Shown here: positions 22,101-31,879 of the stretch, one piece after another
Position numbering within the stretch: the first letter of the stretch is position 1
Layout of the letters: each line of letters starts with the position of its first letter
Assembly (NCBI GenBank): GCA_004352715.1
Contig: SCFE01000045.1
Coordinates: forward strand, 1,820,439-1,884,438
DNA from: Hofstenia miamia
Taxonomy: Eukaryota > Xenacoelomorpha > Acoela
DNA: 64,000 bases
Direction: 5' to 3'
Made by a program: the position numbers and the translations under genes
The notes under the pieces: generated by a model
Databases searched by the model: none
What the model was told of the DNA's origin: nothing
What the model saw: only the letters and a program-made list of their open reading frames with translations

Positions 22101-23955
22101 CGGACTGCAGAAAATACGTGACTAGCTGGTCACACTTTGTTCGTTCTCAACATTTGTTCTCTGAAGAAAGAGAGAGCGTGCCAGTTCCTTTCCACTTATC
22201 TACATGCCAACAAGATTGATGTCTGTTGCGTAGATGAGACTTGGCTTAATAGTGACATAAAATATTCCTATGTTAACATTCCCGGCTACTGCCTTTTTAG
22301 AAATGACCGTTCAGTCACCAAATCTGACAAACTCTCCGGTGGAGGCATATGCATTTATTAGCGCCAAGAAATCGCTTAGAAACGAGTATTTCCACCGGGC
22401 CATGAGTCACTGGAAGTTCTTTGGGTTAGAAGTAACTCACTTTGAAAACACTATTGACTGAATAACTCACCAATATCCAGCTGCAGCAATTATCATTAAT
22501 GGAGATTTTAACGTCAGGGAGCTCTAAGAAAATCTACACCTAGAAAACATCTTCTTTGGCAAGACCCGAACACTACGGCACCACAGAAGCAATAGTATCA
22601 ACTGTCAATGCAGACCATCTTGCCATTTTAGCCAAACCCGCCTCAACAAGGAAACAAGAGAAGAGATTCTGCTACTTTTGTGATCACAACATGAACAATA
22701 TCCGCGCTTTCAATATTGGTTTAGATCAAACTGATATTAGTTCTGTTCTTAGCATTGAATATCCAAATGAGTCCTTGGAACACTTCCTTAACATTCTTAC
22801 GAGAACTTACGAAACTTATTTCCCGCTTTGGAAAGTGAAACTTTCAACAAATGACCCATAATATATCACCTCGCACATCAAGCCTCTTATGAAGAGGAAG
22901 GCCAACTGTAAACGGCAGAAACAAGGAGCAGCTGCAGAACGGCTGACCAGAGAAATTTAACAGAAAATAATGTCAAACATAGTTTCCAGAAATAAACATC
23001 AATCATCCCGAAACTGCTGGCTGTACATGAGCTCACCTTGTTGACACGTCTGTTGTTCATACAACAGGTTCCAACAGGTTTCCAACAACTTATAAAATTG
23101 GTGACCAATACTTCAAATCGGAAAATGCGATTCATGTTAGCCATCACATGATGATAAAATAGTAAAGCAATCAAAGAAACTGCCAAATGGAAGAGCAAAA
23201 TTCTAAAAATGATTCTCTCTAATATGCATGTCAAAGAAAAAGTACAGACCACAGAGAAGCAAATGGAATACCTTAGTTTTTGCAAACACTGTTTGTTTAT
23301 TGCTAGAATACTTATTTATATTCGGATCCGTTTCGGATTGAAACTAAAAATTTTTTAAAAGTTCGGATCGGATCCGGATCTCAAAATGTTGGATCCGATT
23401 CAATCGCTGGTGGGTCATCTATTTCTGCTTCCATGCCAAATACAGAGGTTCGAAAATAATAGCAAATGAGTCCTGATCTTGGTTGAAATTGAAAAGTTGG
23501 TCTGATCATGTACTGGTCCAGTCTGGTGTTTTAATATTTCGTGGTGTTGTTAAATACACTTAGGTATCCATTTCAAATATTTTACTTGATATCTCATTTT
23601 AAGAAATATTCATTTGAATAATATTTTCCGTTAATGTAGAGTATTTAAAAATTAAACATTTAATCATGTTATGGATGGCTTCAAGTTCAAACAATGACTG
23701 CAGTGATTTCTAATGTAAATTTTGAAACTTTCAGTTCAGTATTGACGTATTTTATTTAAATACAATTACGAAACCAAACCGAGCCACTAGCAATTCTGCA
23801 CCACACACTAGGCAATGTGGACCACGCTCCATCACTGATGTATATATATAATAGACAATGCATTCTTAAAGACAATAACGAACTACACTTATTCGAAAAT
23901 TTTGTATTGCACAAGAAAGCCACACAAACGCACACACAAATTTAATTTATATATA

Positions 23956-24001
<46 letters not shown>

Positions 24002-24175
24002 GTGTAAATACATGTATTTGTAGTTCTTAGCTTTTGTACTAGTTTGCAGCAATAAATTTGCTTTGACTCTTAATTATATTACCTTTTCATCTATATTTAC
24101 TAATATCTCAGACGGTACATCTTTAAAAGCAGATTCAGTGCCAAGTGCTGCAGCGGTATACAATTCTTCAACCAT
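18568..24175 (-). CDS. Four-exon ankyrin-repeat protein gene, 361 aa
   Basis: The exons are 24,175-24,083 (31 codons), 21,125-20,923, 20,870-20,706 and 19,192-18,568. Every junction has GT..AG and matching phases (0, 2, 2), giving one uninterrupted 361-residue protein. Four ankyrin units span residues 32-160 (GMSILHVAALFGRHQLLKKF; GWTPLHLVI; NTPLHMGASEGLVEALRIL; KQAIDVARLSGHLECSKVL). The 200-residue tail is charged, with a coiled-coil-like EYRDDILQELSIIDAF segment and a lone CEQC pair. Ankyrin repeats mediate protein binding; the partner is unknown. The layout recalls small ANKRD proteins (ANKRD53-like is my guess, unverified). The start ATG is the first after an in-frame TAG. Introns 1 and 3 carry transposons; intron 2 is only 52 nt. 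Confidence 0.85.
19558..19906. mobile_element. Intact non-autonomous hAT-type MITE with 8-bp TSD
   Basis: A 349-bp element starting CAGGCCCGTAGCCA and ending TGGCTACGGGCCTG: a perfect 14-bp terminal inverted repeat. It is flanked by identical 8-bp duplications GCTGTAAC at 19,550-19,557 and 19,907-19,914. The CAG..CTG ends and 8-bp duplication are hAT hallmarks. It has no coding capacity, so mobility would depend on a transposase in trans. It lies in intron 3 of the ankyrin gene. A diverged relative in opposite orientation is at 12,570-12,875. Confidence 0.93.
20706..20870 (-). CDS. Ankyrin gene exon 3 (ankyrin unit 3)
   Basis: Preceded by a 52-nt intron (20,871-20,922) ending TTTTTTAG. Encodes NTPLHMGASEGLVEALRIL and the start of the fourth unit (QAIDVARLSGHLECS). 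The donor GTAAGC leaves AA|G to be completed by exon 4. Confidence 0.85.
20923..21125 (-). CDS. Ankyrin gene exon 2 (ankyrin units 1-2)
   Basis: Acceptor ACTATTTAG, then ACT GGT ATG. It codes for the first ankyrin unit (LHVAALFGRHQLLKKFLDLG) and most of the second (GWTPLHLVINN, CVQFLISMGADIN). The donor GTAAGG leaves phase 2 (codon split GC|T). Confidence 0.85.
21330..23080 (+). mobile_element. LINE with PHD-finger ORF1 and endonuclease, 3'-truncated
   Basis: Plus-strand element in intron 1 of the ankyrin gene, antisense to it. The first segment (about 21,360-21,560) reads AEDRWICCERCRLWMHSSC...CDSC, a PHD-type zinc finger as found in ORF1 of some LINE clades. Further ORF1 sequence includes EKLFSYLGGGVETSAIYIRR and YELNKCRAIIVTLDSVW (to 21,943). 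ORF2 starts about 22,137 with LNICSLKKERACQFLSTYL, IDVCCVDETWLNSDI (the catalytic Glu) and a later NGDFNVREL (22,497). The linker peptide FPLWKVKLSTNDP..ITSHI is near 22,820-22,880. No RT follows; recognisable sequence stops near 23,080. Frameshifts and stops make it inactive. Confidence 0.75.
23310..23420. repeat. GGATCC-rich repeat, possibly a hAT-type end
   Basis: Several overlapping GGATCCG/CGGATC motifs ending GGATCCGATTCAATCGCTG. Read in reverse this starts CAGCGATTGAATCGGATCC, like a hAT terminus. No matching opposite end or duplication was found. Confidence 0.35.
23958..24001. repeat. (ATT)n microsatellite
   Basis: About 14 copies of ATT in intron 1 of the ankyrin gene, close to exon 1. 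Confidence 0.9.
24083..24175 (-). CDS. Ankyrin gene exon 1 (start exon)
   Basis: Encodes MVEELYTAAALGTESAFKDV and 11 more residues ending NIDEK, followed by the donor GTAATA. Phase 0 matches the exon 2 acceptor, after which the first ankyrin unit begins (TGMSILHVAAL). An in-frame TAG lies upstream, with no other ATG between. Confidence 0.7.
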
Positions 24176-26039
24176 AACTTCTTTCAAAATAAAGTTCTTA
24201 TAGTTGAAAACAATTTTAAAGAGATAATGCTATTTGCCATTGCAAACTTGAAATGTAACCGAGTAACATAAAAATAATGTTCATAAAAAAGAAACATTTT
24301 AAAAACAAAAACATATTGTAAATAAATATTAAAATAAATTATTAATCCTTGTGTAATATTAAATTCACCTCCTCTTATTTATAATTTTTCAAAAATAAAA
24401 GCAGAAACAGGACAAATTTGCAAGGATTCCACGTTTTTCCATATGACAATTTTTTTGTAAGTTATTGATAATCAAAGTAATTTATATCGTTATTCAATCA
24501 AATTCATTAATCAAGTTTAATGAATTAGCTTATATATAATCATATTCGAAGTTTTTCTAGTTAATTGAAGTGCTTAAGTTTTGACATCAAATACTTCGAA
24601 GATATAAAGTTCTTTTTGAATTTTATCAAAATAGTTTTGAAAATATCACGTGCTTAGTAGCTAACTGGAGCCATGCTATCTTTAAATGTTTATACTATGA
24701 TTTTTCAATAATTATTTTTTGCTATATTAATAAGCTTGTAATTGATATATTTCTTCTAAATTTTCGCTTCGGTAAGCTTTATCAGCATAGGTGCTTGTTC
24801 AACTGCAGATAATCTGTTGCATATCAAGTGTTTTATAAGTGATTGATATTGGTAGCAAAATGTTCTAAGCAATTTTCAGCGGTATATGTAAGAAAATAAC
24901 CTCGTTTTGTCGAGGTGAACCGTCAAGCATTTCATCAAGTAGTTTATGTACAGACAAAGCTCATCAGAGCTGTTAAAAGGAATCGGCGAAAAGAAATAAA
25001 GTTGAAAAAATGTATATTCAAATAGTCGTTAAAATGTGTTTCTCAAATACTCATATTGATTAGATTCGCGTTTTAATAAGTAAAAGTCAGACATCACATT
25101 CAACCATTAAATTTCAAACTACAGGATTTTAATTTTTTCATTAATGTGTATGTGAATAGTGTGTAATTAGTAGTGCAATAGTAATCGCGATTAAAGCTTT
25201 GTTTCGAAACAATATGTGTTGCAAGGTGCATAAGCAAGGAAGTTAATAAAAGTGCCACAAATCAAAGAAAAAATACACATTAGCACATACCATGTTTGTA
25301 TTAAGATGTTAAATCGTATTGAACTGCTGGGCCTGCCTTAGCTTGCGCGGGCCCAGGGTAAAATATGACATATAAGAAAGCAAATTATATAGCTTCGAAA
25401 AATATATCATTTTTGCTCAATACTATAATTACAGAACATTGTATATAGTTGTATCCCAACAGTTTAAGATATCGTGAAGGAAAAATATCACAGCAATTAG
25501 ATACAGAAAACTTGTACTCATATTATTGCTAACGAGCAATTCTTATTTCCCTATGAATAAGCTAGGTTATGATAGAACACGGCTCTTCAACCATTTCCTT
25601 TTTACCATGCGTTTGAGTCGTTTAAACTGAGGTAGCTCATGGTAATACCAAGGAGAGTTTGGACTGTGAAAAACCGTTTTACTAAGCGCAGGCGCACAAT
25701 AATCTATAACCAATCACAGTTGCTCGTTGCATTGAGCAGTAAAATGCTCAAAAGATTCTGTCAGTGAATCACCGCGTTTAGAAACACTGTAAAGAATGTT
25801 GAGCAGTTATAAGTTGTTGCAGGTTACATTTCTAAAATTAGCATTTATCCAATTTTCCCATTTTATTTAAATGTAGTGTTATTTGGTTTATGTATGAAAT
25901 TTCAATTTTTATTGTATATACTGAAATATTAGATAAATGCTGACTTTTCAGCGAGGTGCTAGTTGTCATTAATCTCGGAACTGTGTTTTGTACAGCAATA
26001 TTTTGCAAAATGCTGCTGCTAATATAATTTTTGATATAA
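24176..26039. other. 5' flank of the ankyrin gene; no gene recognised
   Basis: Upstream region of a minus-strand gene, so its promoter should lie here. I see no convincing TATA or initiator arrangement among the AT-rich sequence. A short GC-rich hairpin CTGGGCC...GGCCCAG is at about 25,328-25,357. No splice-bounded exon is supported. Confidence 0.35.
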
Positions 26040-27195
26040 ACAATTAGAATTTAATTTGCATAGGATGCGAGCTGACATCCCCAAAATATGCCTACCTTTT
26101 CAATGCATAGAAATATGGTAGAGTTAATATTGAAGTGCATTGTCTCAATCAATCGCTGTTGGAGGGTTGAGAGTCAAGATGTAATTAGCAGCAGTACAAG
26201 CACGATTGAAAAACGAGTGAAGGGTGCGATGTTTCTTGGGACGACGAATGAAGAAAGTGACAACATCATCAGAGCGAGTGGAGCGGGAATTAGAGAACTT
26301 TACAAAGAGAGTTTCACAGCAGAAGTGGAATTAAAGGGAACATTGCGGAAGAGGGCAAAGAGTGAGGAATTAGCTTTGCGGAGACGTAAGGACACATGAC
26401 CAGACCAATTTAAGGTATCAGAAAGTTGAATTCCAAGATGAGTATGGTGAGTTGAAAAGTTTACAGGAAGAGGAAGATCAGAAGGGGGAGATACAGAAAA
26501 GGAAATTCCACATGTCTTGGTTGGGCTAAAATCAAGATGGTTAACAGAGGACCAAGTAGCAAAAAGCTCAAGGTCAGAGGTAATATTGGAGGTAAAAGAA
26601 CTACCAAAGTTGAAAATCGCGGTGTCATTAACGTACAGTAGACAGGATGAGTTGAGGACAGATTGAGGGAGGTCGTTGATAACAACTAGTAAGAAGAGAA
26701 CCAAATAAACTAAATTTGTCAAGAAGAATAGAATGAGGGAGCCGATCAAAAGCTTTAGAAATGTCAAGAAAGATAATGCAACCAGGATCATTACGATCAG
26801 AGTGGAAATAGCAGTAACGAAAGACAAGGCGCTCAACAAAGATGTTTGACAGCCGAGAAAGAATAGCTATTGAACTATAAGAAGTAACTTGAGAAGAGGG
26901 AAGCTGATTGGATTTTAACAGCGGAGAGATCCAAGATGTTCTCCAGCAAGGCGGAAAACGCTTAGAGGAGTAAATGTAGAAGAGATGCTTTAAGTGGATG
27001 GAAAGAGTTGAGGAGGTTTCGTGAATGACAAAGGATGGGCCGCCGTCAGGATAGCAAAGACCAGACAACTTGCAGGACTTAAGCATGAGGGAAATATCAT
27101 GGGCGTTGAAGACGATGTCACATAGGCGAATCACCGTGGAGGTGACAGGAGGACCAGGACAGAGAGAGACAGGATCAGAAAAATTCGAGGATGTC
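26040..27195 (-). mobile_element. GC-richer LINE, 5'-truncated copy with RT
   Basis: The minus strand from 27,195 downward reads NAHDISLMLKSCKLSGLCYP, ...WISPLLKSNQLPSSQV, IAILSRLSNIFVERLVFRYC and IIFLDISKAFDRLPHSILLD (motif A). A 131-bp deletion follows (junction near 26,700), then NDLPQSVLNSSCLLYVNDTA (degenerate catalytic box) and the thumb (NHLDFSPTKTCGISF, LNWSGHVSLRLRKANSSLFA). A C-terminal FNRACTAANYILTLNPP reaches about 26,110. It differs from the copy at 29,992-30,703 by about one residue over 140. Both lack the ~40 residues normally between FERL and motif A. Base composition contrasts with the AT-rich surroundings. Confidence 0.8.
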
Positions 27196-27352
27196 ATCAT
27201 TTCTTTGGAATTCGTACACCATGAGTTTTATTGTAATCAGCGCAGTTTTGCATCTTTTTATAGAACATGTACAGCACTAGGATAATCATTTGTAATGATA
27301 TTTATGATTAATAAATGTCACTGACCATATAAACAAACTTTTACAAGAAATG

Positions 27353-27701
27353 TCACAGATTTTTAATATAGAAACCAATTCCATGTAGTAAGCGTTCTGA
27401 ATGATGTTGGCTAATGTCAGTTTTAGTGCAATCAATAAAACGCCCGTCATTGGGGATGTAGTTCAGCAATGCCTCAATTAAGCATATAGTGAATATCTTC
27501 TGCCAACAATATTGTACTTTCAAATAACCACAACTTAATGAATGTATTTGTATTTCACAAGACGGGCAAGTGAAATCAAATAGCTTGTGAACGAACATTG
27601 GTGGCATAAAGGTTAACACCAGCTCGTGCATTATAAATGAATTCGACTGATTACGGCCGAAATTCTTTTGCTTTGTATACAATTCTAATATGAACCCTTT
27701 C
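27353..27701 (-). CDS. Hypothetical protein or terminal exon, Cys-containing
   Basis: An open frame of about 115 codons. It can be read from an AG at about 27,702 (TTCATATTAG) or from an internal ATG; the stop is at 27,353. The peptide includes MHELVLTFMPPMFVHKLF, then FTCPSCEIQIHSLSCGYLKV and NYIPNDGRFIDCTKTDIS. The C-x2-C followed by C could bind zinc, but no complete finger is evident. Composition is more protein-like than neighbouring frames. It could be the last exon of a minus-strand gene or a transposase remnant; I do not recognise it. Confidence 0.35.
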
Positions 27702-27723
27702 CATTTTTCAAATTATTTCACAG

Positions 27724-27818
27724 GAAGACAACTTGTTGAAAATGTAGTTAAGTTGAGGCCCAGTAATGTGAAGCATATAATTGATTCGGTGGAAGAAGAA
27801 ATGGCAGTTCTTGACTAA
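27724..27818 (+). CDS. Candidate terminal exon, 31 codons
   Basis: Preceded by a strong acceptor (CAAATTATTTCACAG, 27,709-27,723), it reads in phase 1 as RQLVENVVKLRPSNVKHIID then SVEEEMAVLD and TAA. The peptide is amphipathic and rich in charged residues, unlike random AT-rich translation. The donor exon was not found upstream; a LINE insertion at 26.0-27.2 kb lies in the way. It could be the end of a plus-strand gene whose other exons are distant. Family unknown. Confidence 0.4.
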
Positions 27819-28045
27819 ATGAATTGATTTTCGATAAATTTATTCTATACTCTAATTGTGATTTAAAGCCGTTTCCTGCTTATATTGTTATAGCACTCAT
27901 TCAATTGCATTTAGAATATTAATTTCCAACGACAACGACTGAGTCAAAACGTTAAGGAAATCAAATATGTATTGATGTTTGGTATATTAGGAACTGCGCA
28001 CACGAATAATGATGGTTTATTATACAGTTTATTAGATTTTAGTCA

Positions 28046-28719
28046 TGCCTGCAGCTAATCTATCTCTTGAAGACCTTCTGAATTTTTCTGATGCCCAATT
28101 TGCTTCGGTGGTTGGTGCTTTAAAAAAGTAAAGAAGGATACCGTTATCTCTCTGCTTTGCCAAGCTGTCACCTACCTGTTACGTTCACACCAGTCTTCCA
28201 ACGTCAGCCCTTCCAATGTTGTCTTGTCATTCTTGTCAGATTCCCTTGCCAAACTCATCTCCGATGTCTCGTCCATGCCATCTCAAATGTTTTCCTAGAG
28301 TGCTTCCGCCTCACGTTCCATTCCTAATCGTCCCGATCATCCTGTCCACGTTCTGCTCCTTCTGTTGCTCCCTCTGCTGGGATACCCCTGCCCCTGAACA
28401 GTCTGTTCCACCGCCTACTCATCGCAATCATCGCCCTCGTCACATCATTGGTACTAGTTCTTCCTGTCAACTGCCTGCTGTTCCAATTAGTTCTCTTCCT
28501 TATCCTCCTAGTAAAGCTCAGATCTATATTGGCCGTTTTGCTAGCTCTGTTTCTGCTTCTGATGTTGCTGATCACCTCCGTTTCTCTTCATTGCAATTTG
28601 ATGACGTCTTTCTCATTACACCACGTACGGATTCTCCGTTCGCCTCCTTCCATATTTTCTGTAATCGAGAGTCTCATCATGTTCTCATGTATCCTGTATG
28701 TGGTCAGATGTCCTCTTGA
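28046..28719 (+). pseudogene. LINE ORF1 of the GC-richer family
   Basis: Starts with MPAANLSLEDLLNFSDAQFA, then a stop about 29 codons in that a one-base shift would bypass (ALKK then VKKDTVISLLCQAVTYLL). The middle is Pro/Ser-rich (SVPPPTHRNHRPRH). The end has the YIGRFASSVSASDVADHLRF fold-like segment. Likely RNA-binding. Broken by at least one frameshift. Confidence 0.55.
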
Positions 28720-28769
28720 TGCTGAGCCTCCCCGCCGTCGTGATTGACTACTTGTACCTCCTAGCTTGA

Positions 28770-29615
28770 AACTTGCTCATCATCACAACTCTGGTTTCTC
28801 TTTTTTCGCTCGCCAATTCTCACAGTCTTTTCTCATTAAACCGTCGTCTCAGTTTGTACAACTTCTTCTTGCAGTCTCGTGTTGACTTCATTTTTATTAC
28901 TGAAACCTGCCATGATCCTTCTGTTGCGGACAGTGTTATTTTTCCCGTATGGATCGCTCTAATGGTCCTCATGGTGGTGTTCTCATTGTTTCGCGTCGCC
29001 CTAACCTTGACAACCACCCTTCTCCTTTGGGTCTTTCTCCTTTAAGTTCCTTTGCGGCTGTGCTGTTGTTCTCAGTGATCACATTGTTTCTCTTCTTTGT
29101 GTTTACAACCCTCCTTCAAACAGTCCTTTTCGTATTCCCCTTGCTGATTTTTCATCCATGCTTGAGTACTCTCATGATCAGTCTATCACTCTCTCTCTCT
29201 CTCGTCAACTTGAATTTCCCACTCCTCTTCTGTGGTGATTTCAACCTTCCTAATGTTCCTAATGCACTTGACTCTATGAATCCGCTGTTCTGGATTTTTT
29301 TGCTTCCTACTCTTTTGAACAACTTGTATTTTCTCCTAATTTCCGCTCTTCCTTCCCTGACTTGACTTTGTGCTCTCACCCGGATCACACTTTTGACACT
29401 CCTATGATCACTATTCTTGTTAAACTGTCGGACCACTCGTTTGTTTACTTCACCCTGTCATTCAATACTATTACCCCATCTGCTTGTCCAGCTGCTCCTC
29501 AATATGCTCGATCTAACAGCGCCTTTGCATCTCTAAATGCTGCTCTCTCTTCTTCATTCCCCCATTTTAATGACTCATTCTCTGCTGATGACTGGTACAT
29601 CTTCCTTCATTAAAT
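28770..29615 (+). pseudogene. LINE endonuclease of the GC-richer family, frameshifted
   Basis: RVDFIFITETCHDPSVADSV (catalytic Glu) lies near 28,880-28,935. NGPHGGVLIVSRRPNLD follows near 28,960, an SDH-containing hydrophobic strand near 29,070, and CGDFNLPNVP near 29,231. DLTLCSHPDHTFDTPM (the D-L-T box) is near 29,360, and KLSDHSFVYFTLS (the SDH box) is near 29,425-29,460. Frame changes between these pieces show decay. Confidence 0.65.
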
Positions 29616-29944
29616 TATTTCATCCTTTGTTCCTCGTCGTCCGAAAAAGCGTATTTATCTCCCTTTCTCCTCTCCTTGAATAAACTCGAATCTTTCAAAC
29701 GCCGTTCCAGTCCTTCCGATTCTTCGAAACTCTCTTCTTTCACAAAAGACGTCATCAACTTCATGTAACTCTACAAAATCTCTCTGCTGTCCAGCTTCTC
29801 ATCTGGATTTCTTCAAGACGCTTATTCTTTCTTGCGTTCCTTTCATTCTAAATCTAACCTTTCCAGCTTGAAATGGAACCATCTTTTTGCTCACTCAGAT
29901 CTGGAGAAAGCTGATCTCTTCAATGCCTATTTTCCTCGAATTTC

Positions 29945-30703
29945 TCTGATCCTAGTCCCCCTCCAAGGTAATTCGCCTATGTGACATCGTCTTGAACGCC
30001 CATGATATTTCCCTCATGCTTAAGTCCTGCAAGTTGTCTGGTCTTTGCTATCCTGACGGCGTCCCATCCTTTGTCATTCACGAAACCTCCTCAACTCTTT
30101 CCATCCACTTAAAGCATCTCTTCTACATTTACTCCTCTAAGCGTTTTCCGCCTTGCTGGAGAACATCTTGGATCTCTCCGCTGTTAAAATCCAATCAGCT
30201 TCCCTCTTCTCAAGTTACTTCTTATAGTTCAATAGCTATTCTTTCTCGGCTGTCAAACATCTTTGTTGAGCGCCTTGTCTTTCGTTACTGCTATTTCCAC
30301 TCTGATCGTAATGATCCTGGTTGCATTATCTTTCTTGACATTTCTAAAGCTTTTGATCGGCTCCCTCATTCTATTCTTCTTGACAAATTTAGTTTATTTG
30401 GTTTTGATGCTGATTTCATAGAACTCTTCCAGTCTTTCCTGTCAAATCGTCGTCAGTGTGTCAAAATCAACTCGTCTATTTCTTCTTCTGCTCTTGTCTC
30501 TAATGGTGCTCCACAAGGTTCTGTGTTTGTTGTTCTCTTCTTACTAGTTGTTATCAACGACCTCCCTCAATCTGTCCTCAACTCATCCTGTCTACTGTTC
30601 GTCGATGACACTGCGATTTTCAACTTTGGTAGTTCTTTTACCTCCAATATTACCTCTGACCTTGAGCTTTTGTGCACTTGGTCCTCTGTTAACCATCTTG
30701 ATN
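29945..30703 (+). pseudogene. LINE reverse transcriptase of the GC-richer family, internally deleted
   Basis: Open from 29,992 to the N at 30,703. Motifs in order are WISPLLKSNQLPSSQV, IAILSRLSNIFVERLVF, IIFLDISKAFDRLPHSIL (motif A), NRRQCVKINSSISS, NGAPQGSVF and LLFVDDTAIF (catalytic box, F-V-D-D). Only about 20 residues separate FVERL from motif A, against about 60 in the copy at 5,610-5,957. The GFR.g.ST motif is thus missing. The identical gap in the 26-27 kb copy shows it predates both insertions. Confidence 0.75.
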
Positions 30704-31505
30704 TATGTTTATATGTAGTAAATATTGTTTATAAAACAAAGCAGAAAGAATATTTGATGTTGAAGTACTTTCGCAGAACAAAGACAATAGTGCGCAAGTA
30801 GTTTTTGAACTGACTTAAACGCAGATGGCATTCGTTTCACGTTTACAATGATTTAAAGTCATTTATGTTGTACACACTCTGTTTTAAGAATAAACACTAA
30901 ACATATAGTTGCGTGGCATTGTTGTTTTTGAAGTGGGGTGTTAGATTTAAGTGTTTGATTAAGTCTGTAATCTTTCACTCGCAGCGCTTCTGGCCAGATC
31001 CAGCTTCTGCTAATGAAAATAATTTGATAACGCGGGCTCTTCTGACAAGTTAAACGTCAACTTTAGTAAATTATTCAAGCTATAAATTCTAATTATCTTT
31101 ATGTATTTTGCGTTACACTGTTTGTATTCCCAACTGTTATCCATATGTAGTTTCACGTGTTTCCAAGCTTGGCATTCTCCTCCTAATTAACGTATTATGC
31201 TCCATCTGCTTTAGGCTTTTCCTCCCTCGCGTTGTGCATGGATAACATACCTCAATCCCGGTAGGTCTTTTCACATTCTTCCTTAGTGTAATAATATTTA
31301 TGGTAAGCTATATTTTACCATGTCACACAACATTTTATATAGGTATACAAACTTTTTTTTACAAGAATCGTTTAAAAAAAATTGAGCAATAATCACTCTC
31401 AGTTGATTTTAAGAATCAAGAGAAATTATGTGTACATTTGGGTTTTAAACAGCGTTGCATGTTTAACAGAGATTTTAACACTTTAATTTCTGGAAGTTTC
31501 TTAAT
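30704..31505. other. No gene recognised
   Basis: Sequence after the N join. No exon, terminal repeat or RNA gene is supported. Confidence 0.35.
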
Positions 31506-31508
31506 ATA

Positions 31509-31874
31509 TTGAGTTGAGCAAAAAATTCGTGGGCACTTCAAAATTAACTAAGCCATACTCGCAAATGAATTTGGTTATCGCAAAGTTAATAAAAGTTTTG
31601 CACTTACTATCGCATTCATCATTCTGACTTTGAAGAAGTCACGGCCGCTTGTCAAGAATTTTTTTTCTTCCATCGCAGTGGTTTCGTAATCAGGTACAAC
31701 AGCTTGCAGACAGTTGGGGCAGGGTCATCGATAACGGGGATTGTATTTTGAAGAGTAATTAACTTTGTTTGTAATGTGTGTCTTGAGTTTATCTCTAAAT
31801 CATGTACTGTATAAATTAAATATGATTTATTATCTACTAAAAACGAAGTGCCCACTAACGTTTTGCTCAACCTA
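31509..31874. mobile_element. Tc1/mariner-like MITE
   Basis: Inverted ends: GTTGAGCAAAAAATTCGTGG at 31,513 continuing GCACTTC, and at the other end GAAGTGCCCACTAACGTTTT followed by GCTCAAC, ending at 31,871. The arms match at about 24 of 27 positions. TA lies just outside each end (31,507-31,508 and 31,873-31,874), as expected for Tc1/mariner insertion. The 72-aa minus-strand frame inside has no transposase motif that I recognise. Non-autonomous. Confidence 0.7.
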
Positions 31875-31879
31875 GTAAT

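Larger units (their letters stand above)
28046..30703 (+). mobile_element. GC-richer LINE, near full-length, plus strand
   Basis: ORF1 begins at 28,046 (MPAANLSLEDLLNFSDAQF). After a frameshift it continues to about 28,715, where AQIYIGRFASSVSASDVADH and SPFASFHIFC resemble the C-terminal domain of CR1/L2-type ORF1. An endonuclease follows (28,770-29,615) and RT (29,945-30,703). The copy is cut at an N at 30,703, after which unrelated AT-rich sequence begins. The RT part is nearly identical to the inverted copy at 26,040-27,195, so the insertions are recent or one is a duplicate. Frameshifts, and the absence of the RT segment before motif A, make it non-autonomous. Confidence 0.8.

Noticed and set aside
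22887-23285. 132-codon minus-strand frame
   Set aside because: It is antisense to the linker of the PHD-finger LINE and has a cysteine/phenylalanine-rich random composition.
23795-23834. GACCACGCTCCATCACTG as a hAT right end
   Set aside because: Same reason: no partner end or target-site duplication found nearby.
26088-27285. Plus-strand frames 26,088-26,399 and 27,070-27,285
   Set aside because: Antisense shadows of the minus-strand LINE copy.
28324-29436. Minus-strand basic frames (28,324-28,575; 29,152-29,436)
   Set aside because: Shadows of the GC-richer LINE coding strand.
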